This document shows positions 11,707-23,928 of a stretch of DNA of 64,000 nucleotides, in pieces. This stretch comes from Psilocybe azurescens (lineage: Eukaryota; Basidiomycota; Agaricomycetes; Agaricales; Agrocybaceae): positions 20,488 to 84,487 of the forward strand of contig JAJIRX010000180.1 in the NCBI GenBank assembly GCA_023853785.1, in the 5' to 3' direction. The notes beneath the pieces were generated by a model. The model saw only the letters and a list, made by a program, of their open reading frames with translations, was not told where the DNA came from and did not search any database. The position numbers and the translations under genes were made by a program. Position 1 is the first letter of the stretch. Every line of letters starts with the position of its first letter.

Positions 11707-13778
11707 TCAGTGCCTTGGACTTCTCGTAAACAGAATCTTTGCACGGCTTTTACGATCCTTCTTAGGCTTTGAATACGGTTGAACGGGTGAAGGTGCATCC
11801 TCGTCGGGAAGTGGTACAGGTCCAAGTACAGGCCCCTGCAAAAGCTGTTCCATCAAAGGGGAACCGACCGGTACTGCTTGGAGGATAGGTGACGGAGGCA
11901 CAGGTGGAATGTCCACTGGTATTGGAGGTATTGGAATCGACACGGATGTCATGCCGATGGGCGACGTAATGGTCTCATTTGCAGTGACGTAGGAGAGGGT
12001 CGGAGACGTTGGTGGGGGAGAACTCATGCTGAGAGTTGGAAGTGAGGTCGGAGGTGAGGCGGGCGGACTAGTGGGAGGGAGGGGTACCAGGCTCTGAGTC
12101 GGCGACTTTGGGAAATCGTTCTCTCTCCAAGTGCCTGGTATCAGCGCGACAGGGAGTAGCCACGTCGCGGTCAAGGTAACTCCAAATCCTAGATTGATCA
12201 ATCTACCTCGTGAATGCAAAATCGCATACTGTAGGACAGCGGCACGTACCGACATCATAACTTTTGATAGTACTCCAGCTCCAGGAGATGAAGGTGCCGA
12301 TGTATCCAAGGAACGGTGCTAGACGTTGTAGAAGGAGAGCCGCAGGACGCACGGGAGGGGGAAGAGCGTCTACGGGCAGGTGGTTGAAGAACCAGGTAAG
12401 TGCTGTAGTAATCATCGCCGCTCGTTTCGTCGCCTCTAATGTCTTATCGCTAAGGATTTCTAGCACTGGCGGAGGGAGATATCTATCAAGGAAACTCGTT
12501 TCTTTGAAAAGGTATCAAAAAATGATGTACTTACATTCTATACCCCCACCACATGGCCTGTACAGATAATTTGGTAGTAGAGGGAACCCACGCTCGCGCA
12601 GTTTGTGTCTTCATTACATTACCGTCTCGGTCCAGGCTTATTCTGGGACGAGAAAGCACAATGTCTCCAGATAAATGGCTCTTGGCATCGACAGCAGAGG
12701 CAGTCGACTGCGATGATGGGCCATACCAAATTGAGAGCGGCCATACCGTCGTCCACGACGTACCCTCAATCGCAGTTTGACTCTCAGAAGCAGCTTCTTC
12801 CTGCTCGACTGGAACCAGTTCAGCCAACTCGACGTGATCGTCTAGACTTGGGATGAGAGGCGAGTAGACCATGACGCTCGAGTTATCCGAGTATATGGAG
12901 TGTTCCTCGCTGTCGCTATGACTTTCGTCCCCGGTGGTGTCATCTTCTGCTCCCCTGATGAGCGGGCGGGAAGCTGTGGGCCGGAGCACCGATTCTTTCG
13001 AGCACACTCCAGATACTTGGCCGACCTTTCACCGTGGATCCGTTCATGATGGTAGGACTAGACAAGAAGTTAATGAGGCGCGAGTCTTGGATTGGTGTAG
13101 AATCAGGGAGGGAGGAACAGGGCACCCGTCGTCATCTCGAGCGGGGGATTTGGGGTCCTTAACAATGGGAATGGATCGTCTTTGACCAGGTGTTGGGAAT
13201 GGTAAGGAGTCAACGAGGGCCTGTATCCGTTTGGCAAACGTAGATGCCTCTGGGGGATCATCTAAAGGACTTTTTGGTGATGCACCTCCGATGTCGGCCT
13301 CATCAAGTTCTGCAGCCTCTGCTACCATACTCAAGAGCTTTGTATGCCCCGGGGTTTGAGCTGGCTGTGAACCAGAACTAGAAGCTGAGGAAGCAGCCAC
13401 TATATCTCCTGGAGAAACCTCGCCGACGCTGATTCTAGGAGACGCAGGAACCGATTTATTGCTGTGCTTCCGCAACTTGCCTACAGCAATATCTTTACCC
13501 AGTTGTTTTAGGCGTTCACTGATCTTTGGCCTCTTCTTTGTGGTAGATGAGCTGTTGCTGATCATCCTTTGTAATGGTTTCCCTGTGGTTGTCGTCGAGG
13601 AGCTTTTGGACTCCGGAAGCACTGGAAGCACTGACATCGTTGCGTCCGACTCGCCTATGGACATAGAACCTGTCGTAAGAGATGAATCTGGGCCGTTTTT
13701 CCCGCTCATGCTTCTCACTAGGCGACGGAACGCATCATGGTGAGTATGCTGAGTCCGGGTATCAGAGTCGGAGGACAT
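11707..13778 (-). CDS. Fungal protein of unknown function with hydrophobic segment and Pro-rich tail (two frame breaks)
   Basis: No known domain is recognised. The model starts at 13778 (MSSDSDTRTQHTH) and has introns at 12534-12483 and 12249-12189, both GT-AG and in phase. Order: a Ser/Thr-rich, probably disordered N-terminus with a basic patch; a conserved-looking block (SRLINFLSSPTIMNGSTVKG, then WSVLERIGAP); an acidic Ser/Asp stretch (GDESHSDSEEHS); a block TTVWPLSIWYGPSSQS; then a hydrophobic region (LGYIGTFISWSW and FGVTLTATWLLPVALIPGTW) that could sit in or on a membrane; and a tail of more than 100 residues rich in Pro/Ser ending in basic residues. The frame slips at 13106-13113 (one base missing in a purine run) and at 12952-12955 (C4 where C3 is needed). 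Convergent with the protease gene. A regulatory or membrane-adaptor role is possible but not shown. Confidence 0.7.
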
Positions 13779-13977
13779 GGCAGTGAGGGAAGAACGACAT
13801 TATAGAATTGACCTGACTAGCTCGCACGTGGGAACAGGAACTATTCACTGATTAGATTAGATGACTTGAAATTTATTGGTCATATACAGCGTAGATTTGG
13901 CCTTATACAAAATCGGTACAAAGAAGGCTATGAAAATACACTGAGAGAAAGACCCCAAATACGTCACTGAAAGATAC

Positions 13978-14733
13978 TTAAATGATTCGGTAGTACGCAT
14001 AAAGCCGCCGTCGATTGCCAGCATTGCGCCTTGGAATGGGTTTATCTGACTCAATGCTGGAGAAGAGAGGAGCATCGCTGTCAGAAAACAGGTTCTCCTC
14101 GGGCTCGGATCGGCTATCCAACGCGCTACTTTCTTCAGTGCTTCCTTCGTCCGAATTGTTGCTTTCGAGTGCTAGCAACTGCCTAGCACGCTCAGCTTCA
14201 TCTTCCCTTTCCAATCGCTCTTTCTCCTGCTGCAGCCACTGAAGGGCAGAGGAGACCATCCTATTAATATCCTCCGTTCGACTGGATAGGTAGTGTTGGG
14301 GTAGTAAACGGAACTGAGAACATTTCCTCATCTCCAGCTCGAACCAGAGCAGGGCGTCAATTCGCGAGAGATGATCGTCCAAGTGGCTTTGCCACACTGG
14401 GAATAATGTCTCCCTCAGAGTAGCACGTGCCGCAGTGTCGCCAGATGCTAAGTTCCGCATTTGAGTTACAATGGCGAGGTGAACTGCGCATAGAGTCTCG
14501 TGAAGACGAGCCCTCTCATCTTTACGAACTTTCAGGAGTTGGGAGAAGAGGGCATCACGCCCCTCTTCAGTCAATTCCTCGTGTGGCTTTCGAGTGACCT
14601 CAAGTCCATATAGTCTAAGGAAATCTTGTGCGGCCAAAGGTAGTTGAGACAATTCTAAATAGGTATATTCGAATTTCCTGTTACTTGGATCGTAACACCC
14701 GGTCATGATATCTTGCAGTGTCGGTGGTGACAT
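13978..14733 (-). CDS. Hypothetical coiled-coil protein, 251 aa
   Basis: A single intact open frame. I chose the start at 14733 (MSPPTLQDIMTGCY) because the 44 codons upstream are Thr/His/Phe-rich and look like translated 5' UTR. The protein is helical and charged: a middle Leu/Arg-rich part (LHETLCAVHLAIVTQMRNL), a Gln/Glu/Arg coiled segment near residues 180-205 (QWLQQEKERLEREDEAERAR), then an acidic Ser-rich region and a basic C-terminus (NRRRLYAYYRII). It shows no signal peptide, membrane segment or catalytic motif that I can recognise. Frame and codon use are clean, unlike several neighbours. Function unknown. Confidence 0.7.
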   Translation of the reverse strand: MSPPTLQDIMTGCYDPSNRKFEYTYLELSQLPLAAQDFLRLYGLEVTRKPHEELTEEGRDALFSQLLKVRKDERARLHETLCAVHLAIVTQMRNLASGDTAARATLRETLFPVWQSHLDDHLSRIDALLWFELEMRKCSQFRLLPQHYLSSRTEDINRMVSSALQWLQQEKERLEREDEAERARQLLALESNNSDEGSTEESSALDSRSEPEENLFSDSDAPLFSSIESDKPIPRRNAGNRRRLYAYYRII

Positions 14734-15775
14734 GATAGTGAGGAGGAGAGGATAGTGAAGATGAAGGTGGAAAAATCGAACGGTGGTCGAGATAGTTGTT
14801 GGGGTGAAGGATAGGTTCCGATGGATGGTACATTTATACAAACAAAGCGGGTGGCACTTCTCCAAAGAACAAGTCAGAATATACTAGAATGTCATATACG
14901 TACCTTCGAGTTGTCTGACTCGATGCCACTGTGGTGTGCCTGGTTATTATACTTTTCTGTCATGTTGGTTACCATGCTTCTCCTGCTCAGAGATCACAAT
15001 GAGATAATATAACGATGATTCTCTGTGAGAATGTTGAGCTCAAACATTGCGTGGAGCTAGAGTGATCATGCCACGAGACACCTAATGGGTGCAGTTCAAT
15101 CGCAGCAACTTAGAGTGGCTTCTAACATGACCGATGATAAGTAAATTAGTACAAAGAAATGAACAAAGAGACCAACTTTGAACCTTGAAATTTATTTCTT
15201 GACCACCGTAATAGCGAAAATCTGGTGAATCAGATTTTATAGACCTATATCTGTTGACGCTGTATAAAAATTTCTGATGCGCTCGATCATATTTTTTAAT
15301 TTATATTAATGCCGCACGGTCACGAGCTGGCTGGGTTGTACACGTGGAACATCACCAAGCGCGTCGCGCAACTCATATGCGTAATATCTAGTGGATACCA
15401 AGAATAAGAATATCTATAGTCGCGGACGTGGTAGGAACTATAGCAGTATGTGAGTTAAAGGTTGTGAACAAGTAAAGTAAACGTACGAACCTCAGACGTG
15501 TACAATGTGCTCGTAGTAAACGGCTGAAGAATAGTCTTGATATCGATATCATCCACGCAGAAATATCGTATCTATGGGGAAATCCTATATATATAGAAAA
15601 GAGGAATAGCAATAGACAAAAGAGGAAGGAGTATGGCTCAAATAGGAAAGTAGTGATAGATAACAGAAAAGAAAAGAAAAGAAAAGTTACCTCGAGTACA
15701 GTCCAACTTACATCAACAAATACAAATTATGGAACTCCCATTTCTATCTTATATCTGCTCGTGAATTCCTCCTGC
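14734..15775. other. Intergenic with short A-rich microsatellite
   Basis: No gene is recognised. A (GAAAA)4 run lies at 15666-15686. The part next to 14733 is probably the promoter and 5' UTR of the 251-aa gene; the part next to 15776 is the 3' region of family copy 1. Confidence 0.55.
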
Positions 15776-17222
15776 CTAATAATCCGGTGTTAATGATAGT
15801 GCCATCCGCCTATAGTATAGTCCATAATCCGTATCATCAGTCCGCGAAGAGGCAACAGAATAAATGGATATATCGGAAGGTGTTTGGTCCGTCTCGCTTG
15901 ATAGTGCTGTGGAGTTTCCTAATAGTACATGAGACCATTGAGGTCCTTCACCAGGCTCGAAATTCGTCTGTGTAGGTGACTTCAATGAAACTGCGGGGGA
16001 GATCCAAATTTCTCCACTAGAAATCGTTTCTCTAGCTGCTGACATGGTGCAAAGGGAATCCAAATCTTTTTCAGAGTGACTTCTGTGGATCTCATCTCTC
16101 AAGCTGATTTCGTTTTCCCGAAAAGGATCTAAATCGGGAAATATACTGAATCCTAGGGCTATAACGAAGCCCGGCGTGATGTGTTTGCTAATTGGACCAT
16201 CAAATGATCCTAATGATAAATACGCTGCGAGAGAGAGCTGAAGTCTTCTTCTATGAGAGTTGAGCTTGATGGCCCACGAAGATATTTGAGGCTCGTAGTC
16301 CAGATCTGACGCAGAATTCATATCTGAAAATTTACTGTGAGCCAAGTAAAGCGCTTTGAGCTGGAATGATCGGAGGCACGTACAGATAGAGCGTTTAGCT
16401 TTGGCAGCATCGTAGTCTCGGAGAGCAACCCCACACTCCCTGGCATCTTTTGCAATGCTGATAACGAGGTCCTTCAGTTGATCTGCTATCGACATTTCTT
16501 GCAGTTCTTTTTCGTGGTCTCTCCTGCAAAATTCTCTAAAGCTGAGGATTTCATGTTCATCAAGGTTTCTGAAAATCGTATGTCATGTTACTTACGTAGA
16601 ACATACTTTTACAATATCTTGCACCTCTAACCTTAAAAAGAAGAACGCTTGGTCGACCTGTTCTTGTGTGTATTCATGCTGGACGGACGCGTGAGAGGAG
16701 AGCCCTGATTATGCCCCCAAGGATACGAGAACATTAACTTCAAGAATAAATAAACACTATTAAAGCATGTACCTACCGTGCTCTGGGACTAGATCCAAAC
16801 AATAGGCCGGAAGCTGCCCAGCAACAACTAATGTATCCAAGTAATCCTCGATTTGTTTGTTATCAAAAACTTGGAGATCATGGGATCGTGAACGAATCAG
16901 GCTCGCGTGCTTCTCGACAAAATGTAGCAGTGACGACCACTCGGTATCTGAATGACGTATGCATGTTAGATTCTGGTTTCGTTCCAATAAAGTTTCTCCA
17001 GCAAGGGATTCCTTGGCCGCAACATCTCTTCCTGGTGTTATCATGAATTGTCAAGAAAGATTTCATCAGAAAATATGGCAACATACCCAAAACACCGAGA
17101 TTCTCTAGGGCCACGGTAAATTGGGTGGCTTTCGAATCCCGTGTATGCGGTGGCGATTCGCAGTAATCTTCTTCGACAAGCAGTCCGTGAACAGCATCGG
17201 TAATGTTGCTCATGCTCGACAA
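15776..17222 (-). CDS. Three-copy local family, copy 1 (intact, five exons)
   Basis: Unknown function; the best-preserved member of a family with three copies in this window. Exons from splice sites and phase: 17222 to a donor near 17086, the next exon down to 16777, 16704-16596, 16568-16384 and 16323-15776. The donors GTATGT, GTAGGT, GTAAGT and GTACGT are all good. The protein has a short N-terminus (MSSMSNITDAVHGLLVEEDY), a W-x3-LL block aligned with the other copies, a KVC motif before an intron, a helical middle (MSIADQLKDLVISIAKDARE), an LGFSIFPDLDPF block and a strongly conserved C-terminus, YSVASSRTDDTDYGLYYRR. There is no signal peptide or clear membrane segment. The shared intron positions show the copies arose by DNA duplication, not retroposition. 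No known domain is recognised. Confidence 0.72.
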
Positions 17223-17957
17223 GCTTGTAGAGAATAGTCGAGAGAAATGGAACTCGATATGCTATTTTGGAGAGTACTGAGGGTTAGCACAACGAATAAG
17301 AACGTTTAAATCGAGCTGTCTCTAACACTTTCGAATGAGGTCCTCAGGCAGTGCAGTGCGGGTGAGATTTTAAGCGAACAGCTCTGAGTAGTGTTAAGTT
17401 TCCCACACATTCACCGCCACCGCCACTTCCCCGGTGCCCTCGTCGAGCCCTCGTTCGAAGGTGGCAACATTGTAGCTCAGGTGCAAACTCCTGAATCACA
17501 TGTCGTAATGTCTTTAATGGCCCTCGGAATCGGGACATCCGGACCTTAGTATGGCGAGTTTAGAGCTCAGCCCAGGAGTCGTGTTGAAGGCAAATTTAAC
17601 AATCACACTTCTGAAACATCCATTGCCGCAAGCTAGTTAATACTTATAGTACCGTTGGACTACTGAATTATAGGCCACATCAGGAAGTGCAAGTGCTTGA
17701 TTTGATTAAGTCGAATCATCGTTGCAAATTGCAAGCAAGCCTCGAAACTATCCGTTTCATTGAAAAACCCATCGATATCGAGTAACCGTAAGCTCAAACA
17801 ACGGTTACTTACAAAAGAAAACATCGCCAATCTAGTTTACTGATAATTTACAATAATACATTTCGCGAAATCACTCTAGAAACAAAAAGACAAAAAAATA
17901 CGTGATCAGCGACGAGAAATATGAGCACAGATCATGGAAAAGCACACCAGTCGATGT
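17223..17957. other. Intergenic, no gene seen
   Basis: Contains the probable promoter of family copy 1 (right of 17222) and the 3' region of the purine gene. A short minus frame at 17344-17538 has no recognisable content. Confidence 0.55.
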
Positions 17958-20900
17958 TTAATTGCACCATCTTCTTGCATTTTGGAAAAGTCTAAACCAA
18001 GGACCCGTCCCACCCCAAGTTTCCTTGAGCGATTCTGGATACCAGCTGTTGCTATCCAGAGCTACAACGCGCTCAGGATGAGGCATCAACGCCAGAACTC
18101 TCCCACTGGGCGTCTGCACTCCAGTGATTCCAGCAGGGCTTCCATTGGGATTGAGAGGGTACACTTCTGTGGGATTTCCTTTCGAGTCTACATATCTAAC
18201 AGCGACGAGCCCTTCCGACTCTAAAGCGTTCTTCTGAGAAATGTGCGAGAACGCCGCCCTTCCTTCTCCATGGGCGACGGCCACAGGAAGCTTGGATCCA
18301 GCCATATCAGAGAAGAAGACAGACTTGCGTGTAACATCGTTTTCAACGATTTCCACAACTGAGACACGGCCTTCGAAGCGCTCGCTCTGGTTAGGCTTGA
18401 ACTCAGGCCAGTTCTCTGTTCCCGGGATGATCTCGCGCAGGTGGCTCAGGAACTGGCAGCCATTGCACACGGCGAGGGTGAATGTGCTTTCGCTGGCGAA
18501 GAAATCGGAGAACTCGCGGCGGGCGACTTCGTTAAGGAGCGCAGAGTTTGCCCATCCTTTTCCGGCTCCGAGAACATCTCCATACGAGAAGCCTCCGCAG
18601 GCGGCGAGGCCTCTGAACTCGGAGAGACTGACTTTTCCGCTCAGGATATCGGACATGTGGACGTCTACAGCATCGAAACCTGCAGCCGTGAGAGCCCATG
18701 CCATCTCCACTTGCCCATTGACACCTTGCTCGCGTAGAATAGCGACCTTGGGGCGGCTGACGAAGTCCAGAGTGGGTGAAGGGGTGAACGACAAGTCGTA
18801 GAATAGCCCAGTGTGCGACCTGTCCTCGATGAGGTCATATTCCTGTACAGCTCCAGCGGCATTGTCGCGAACAGACTGCATCCTAAAGGATGTATCGGAC
18901 CACAGCTTCTGGAGGTCCGTCCTCTGTGCGCTGTAAAACTTCTGAGATTGGTAGATAATCGAGATGGTCTCATCAGACGAGGAGTTCACACTGGCAATGA
19001 CATGGATAGAAGTGGAAGGGAAGCTCGCGTTGTTGAACACGGCGATGAGATCGTTGAGTTGAGATTGGCGAACTTGAACCACAGAGCCGAGCTCCTCGTT
19101 AAAGAGGGTAGAAATGGGATCTCGAGCAGAATGTAAAGCGTCTAGAGAAACTTCAACGCCGATGCGACCGGCGAATGCCATCTCGACAATCGTCGTGAAT
19201 AATCCACCGTCAGAGCGATCATGATACGCCAAAACCAGGCCTGGATTGTTAATTTTGATGTCTTGGCATCCTTTGAAGAAGGATTTGATGACGGCTGGAT
19301 CCTCGACGTCGGGGGCTTCGGCGCCAATCTCTTTAAAGACCTGCGCCAGTGCCGATCCTCCCATGCGCTGCTTCCCATTGGCAAGGTCGAAAAAGACGAG
19401 ACTCGTTGGTTCATCAACGTCAGTACGGAGCTGGGGAGTCCACGTGTTACGAACATCGGTAACGGGTGCAAACGCAGTAATGATCAAGGATAAAGGTGAG
19501 CTGACTTCCTTCTGCTCGCTGCCCTCGCGCCATTTCATAGACATAGACATCGAGTCCTTGCCCACAGGGATGCCAACGCCTAAGGCAGGGCATAAATCCA
19601 TACCAATAGCCTGGACAGCCTCGTACAACGCCGCACCCTCTCCCTCTTTGGAGGCCGCGCACATCCAGTTGGCGCTGAGTTTGATGTTCGAGAGATCTCC
19701 GACGTGGGCGGCGACGAGGTTCATGAGAGATTCCGCAACAGCCATTCTAGCAGAAGCTCCTGCATTGAGCAACGCGAGAGGGGTACGTTCGCCCATGGCC
19801 ATGGCCTCGCCGCAGACAACGTCAAAGCCATACGAAGAACGAGTGACGGCGACGTCAGCGACAGGGATTTGCCAAGGACCCACCATCTGATCTCTGGTGA
19901 CAAGACCCGTGATCGTGCGGTCGCCGATCGTGATCAGGAAAGATTTGGATCCCACAGACGGAAGACGAAGGACGCGTTCCACGGCCAGAGGCAGACGTTC
20001 CGAGAGGGTGGCGACGTTGGGAAGTAACGTTACCAAAGAAGAATCAAACTCTGCGCGAATGATCCTGCGCGTGGTATCTCGCCTCTGCATCTTCGGCGCC
20101 TTTCCGAAGAGAGTCGACATCTTCAGCCTAATTACGTCCTTTTGAGGAGACGATCTGTTACGATGAGCTCCTCCTCCTTAGTAGCCACACCGACAATGGA
20201 GAATGGACACCTTTCTCTCTGCGCAATCGCCACAAATTCGTCCACTCTGTCGTCCGCGACAGCCAAAACGTACCGCTCCTGGCTTTCGTTGCACCAAATC
20301 TCCATAGGTGACATTGAAGAGTCCGCCACGAGGACATCCCGAATCTCGAAAATGGCGCCTAGATCCGAGTCATGCACCAACTCAGGAAGAGCATTGGATA
20401 GCCCTCCTGCGCCGACGTCGTGGATACTCTCGATGGGATTGACCTCAGCGCTAACACACGCGTCGATGACTTGCTGGCAACGTCTCTGCATCTCCGCATT
20501 ATCCCTCTGCACGGACGCGAAGTCCAACTCGGCCGAGCTTGCGCCAGAAACCTGACTGGACGCCGCACCACCACCCAATCCAATAAGCAGACCCGGCCCT
20601 CCCAGGACGACGATCTTCGAACCTGCATTGATGCCTGTTTTCTTCGAGAATTGGGGTCGAACGTTGCCGTAACCGCCGGCGATCATGATAGGTTTGTGAT
20701 AGCCCCTAACCTCACGCTGTTGGCCATCAAGAGATAGGGGGACACTTTCCGAGAAAGTACGGAAGTAACCCGTCAACGCAGGTCGCCCAAATTCGTTGTT
20801 GAACGCGCTGGCTCCCAATGGTCCCTCGATCATAATGTCGAGCGCAGATGCTATGTGGGCTGGACGACCGAAGTCAGTTTCCCAAGGCTGCTCGAAGCCT

Positions 20901-21983
20901 GGGATGAGGAGATTGGATACCGTGAATCCAGACAGGCCAGCTTTGGGTTTCGATCCTCGTCCAACAGCGCCTTCGTCGCGGATCTCGCCTCCGGAGCCGG
21001 TCGCTGCACCAGGATAAGGTGACACAGCAGTTGGATGATTGTGCGTCTCCACCTTGATGAGAATTGGCATGTCTTCTTTCTTGGCTCCGTACACATATCC
21101 AGAAGTAGACACGCTGAATCGAGGCGCTGAATGTCCTTCGAGGACAGCGGCATTGTCCGAATATGCCGAGATTGTCCCTTTACCGCTGATCTTCTCGGTG
21201 TTGCGAATCATTTGGAAGAGAGTTGGCTTGCAAATCGTTGTCGATCGTCCAGGACGCGTTGAATATCTTGTGGCGACAATGTTCAGAGTTGACTTGTGCG
21301 AACATAAATAGCTCCGCGTCGGTTGGGTTGCGGTTCATCGTTGTGTACGCATCGATGAGATACTCGATCTCCGCAGGAGCTAAAGCCAATCCCAACTCTA
21401 CGTTCGCCGATACGAGTCTGGCTTTCGCATCAGAAGCAGACTGAAGATCGACGGTGCGGAGGGGCTTAGGTTCGTTATGGAAGAAGATTTGGGATTCTAC
21501 TGGTGCTGGGAGTCCGACCACCTGAGTCATGCGATCGTGAAGCAGCTGTGAGAACGATGCAACCTGGTCTTCGCTGAGGTCCTGCCCATCCTTCATCGTA
21601 AACACGAACGCGGTGCCCCGCTCGATCCTTTCCACATGCTCTTCCAGTCTGCACAACATCGCAATATCAGTCGCCTTACTCGACCACGGAGAGACCGACC
21701 CAGGCCTGGGAAGAACATAAACAACATTCTTTCCCTGTGTAATTGCGTCTAAAGAGCCGGCCAAAGAGGTGTTGTCGCCATACGTCAGGAGTCGCTCAAG
21801 CAGAGCCTTGTAGTTCGAAGTGATATTCTTGAGCTCTTTTTCTTGCTGAGACCCTTTGCATTGCACCAGATGCAGCCAAACTGCGTCGACAGATGCGACT
21901 TTCTCGCATTTTCGCTGGATTTCTCCTAGGAGCGTCTCAAGTTTAGGTTTCGAGATAGACGAAGAACCTGGAAGCACCAGCAT
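17958..21983 (-). CDS. ADE6: Phosphoribosylformylglycinamidine synthase (two frame breaks)
   Basis: The fourth step of de novo purine synthesis: FGAR + glutamine + ATP to FGAM, in the cytosol, by the large single-chain PurL form. The three segments sum to about 1340 residues, the family's usual length. The start at 21983 ([11 protein letters not shown]) matches the expected N-terminus. Landmarks in order: [16 protein letters not shown], the FGAM synthase core [16 protein letters not shown] and [34 protein letters not shown], the second synthase half with [11 protein letters not shown] and HDRSDGGL, and a class-I glutamine amidotransferase with the nucleophile in [13 protein letters not shown] and the His-Glu pair in MPHPERV. 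It ends FQNARRWCN. The frame breaks at 21232-21234 (one extra base, AAA on plus) and at 20138-20139 (one base missing, CC where CCC is needed). As this gene is normally required for purine prototrophy, the breaks are better read as sequence errors. No introns are needed. Confidence 0.95.
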
Positions 21984-23081
21984 TTCTATGGAATCAGGTT
22001 GAGAGTAAGTTTATCATTGAAATGATTCTATTCACCTGCTATTTACACTGCACTGAGGTGTGAATTGGTGTGAACTGGTGTGAACACTGAAGGCGTTGGT
22101 CAAGAAACAAAAATCAAATTTCAAATTGAAACCTGATTAGATCAAGATTATCATCTTCACGTGTCATATGTAGTTTATCTTATCTTAGTCTACTTGGAGA
22201 TCCACGAGAAGAAGGTTATCGGCTGGGTAACTAAAAGTAACCAAATTGTATCCATCTTAACGGAATTTTCAACGTGAACCAGCGCGAAGCGAAAGAGGGC
22301 TATTAGAGGTTATTTCTGTCAGAAGCCGATTCGAAGGAACTCGTTCGTTTCAAACAGATGCACAGAGTTGTCGTCAGTGACTAGATTTCAGGGCTTGAAG
22401 TATGAATTCTTGCCTTTGGTGATCAAAGTCGGCCTAATAATTTGAACCATGGAAAAGAAAGGTTTAAGATATGATGAAGACGTGAGAGGTTACAGTCGAT
22501 GAAGTTCCTGCAGGGCAAATATAGGGGACTTTACGGAATGGATTGTGGGCGCCAAGTCTCGATCTTGGTGGGTTCCATCATCGGATCAAACGGATATCGA
22601 GCCACCCTGGAGTAGCTGGAGTTAGCGAGAGTTAGCGCCAGGCTTTGCACGGCAGGGTTGCTCAGGGGCCAGGCTGGCCAGGGCCGTTTAACTGAATGTG
22701 AGGTTATGCATGCGCATGTAACGCGTCGGAGTCGAAGTGCTATCTATGCATGCACTTAATGAAGGTAGGCACAACGCCATTACACTAAGATTAATAGGAG
22801 ATGTCAAGTCCATTTGTTCGTGGCCAAAATCGAAGTTCCTTGAGCCATTTAGAGACGGGCTCATTTTATACTGGCCATGGTATCCATCGTACCATTTGAT
22901 AAGACATCTGAAAATTGTCTCTGATGGGTAGGGTAGGAATAAAGCAGTCGTTAATATAATACAATGAAAGGTTGTATACATATATACAGTTTCGAAAGTG
23001 CACCGACAGGAAAAAGTGATCCTCTTGAAGATACCTCCTTCAAGTTGAGATGTAAGCACCTCTCACCGTACTCCATCCATA
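21984..23081. other. Intergenic upstream of the purine gene
   Basis: Holds the ADE6 promoter and 5' UTR. A three-unit tandem motif lies at 22057-22085. A GC-rich patch (22600-22690) with GAGTTAGCG repeats and GGCCAGG motifs shows no coding signal. Short frames around 22688-23059 have no recognisable content. Confidence 0.5.
22057..22085. repeat. Three tandem GGTGTGAA units, period 10
   Basis: GGTGTGAAYT is repeated three times about 75 bases upstream of the ADE6 start codon. One turn of DNA per unit would suit a protein-binding site, but no factor can be named. Confidence 0.5.
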
Positions 23082-23928
23082 CTACTGCGCCTTCAACACA
23101 GCAAATATCGTTACTCCGACAGCCACACCAAAACATGCCAGCATTCCAAGCGCTATCAGACATCTTCTGGCCCATTTTATTTCCACTTCGTGCATCTTGG
23201 CAAGAAACTCGCGCTTATCCTCCTCCGTCCGCACATTTTCATTGCACCATTCCACAAACGCGGTATTCGGAGGCCAAACTGAGAGCTGGGCGACGGGGAA
23301 AGAGGGTTGGGAGATCGCAGTGGTGTTATCAGCATCAGTGCTCCAAAGACCCAAAAAGCCGGGAAAACTGAAGAGTATGGTATTAAAACGATGAAGAGCA
23401 AACATCAAAGTTATCCAGGACGTACAAAAGCCAAATTTAAAAAGTGCATGGCCAGTGTTTGAGGCTCCGCTGGTGCATTTTCAATTGGTCGACGATACGA
23501 AGGCGGGTCATTGGAACCATACGCGGGCAGCGTTTCGGGAGGCCCTTGGCTCGATCGCAGCGATAACAGGTCCACCGGGAAGGCTTCAGGAAGACGTCGA
23601 GACACACCTGCGCCTCCGTGGTCGTGCGCCATGATGTATTGTTGCAGATCGGATTCACCTGTGTCGGCTCCTTCTGGAGGAGGACTGGGCGCCGTTATAG
23701 ATATCGGGATGTCATTGGGAGGATGGAGAGAGTACGGAGGTATTGGGGGTAGTCATGATCTTGTCGTGTACTTGAGCTGGTTGTAATAGAACTTGTGTTG
23801 GGTAGAGTACTTGTAGAAGCGTCAAGCTCCGCTGGCCGCGATGGTGTCTGTGTGACGATCTGTGAATTCGTAACAGGAGGAGGTGATAATAATGTAGGAG
23901 ACGAGGACGTAAGATTGGCGGATGACAT
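23082..23928 (-). CDS. Hypothetical protein with C-terminal membrane anchor (frame break)
   Basis: The start at 23928 (MSSANLTSSSPTLLS) opens a Ser/Thr/Pro-rich, disordered-looking N-terminus. After a frame slip at G5 23745-23749 (one C missing on the coding strand) it continues with a Pro-rich stretch (PISITAPSPPPEGAD), a middle block (NAPAEPQTLAMHFLNLAF), an intron with donor GTACGT near 23418, and a last exon with VWPPNTAFVEWCNENVRTEE. A single hydrophobic helix (CLIALGMLACFGVAVGVTIF) lies close to the C-terminus, so the protein is probably anchored by its tail with most of it in the cytosol. The acceptor of the last exon gives a phase off by one, perhaps another homopolymer error in the T-run there. 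No known domain is recognised. Confidence 0.62.

Noticed and set aside
16321..16383. Reading straight through the fourth intron of family copy 1
   Set aside because: The intron is 60 bases and leaves the frame open, but GTACGT and TTTTCAG are good sites and copies 2 and 3 splice at the same point.
19246..19890. Plus-strand open frame of 214 codons
   Set aside because: Lies opposite the well-supported ADE6 coding sequence and has no motif of its own.
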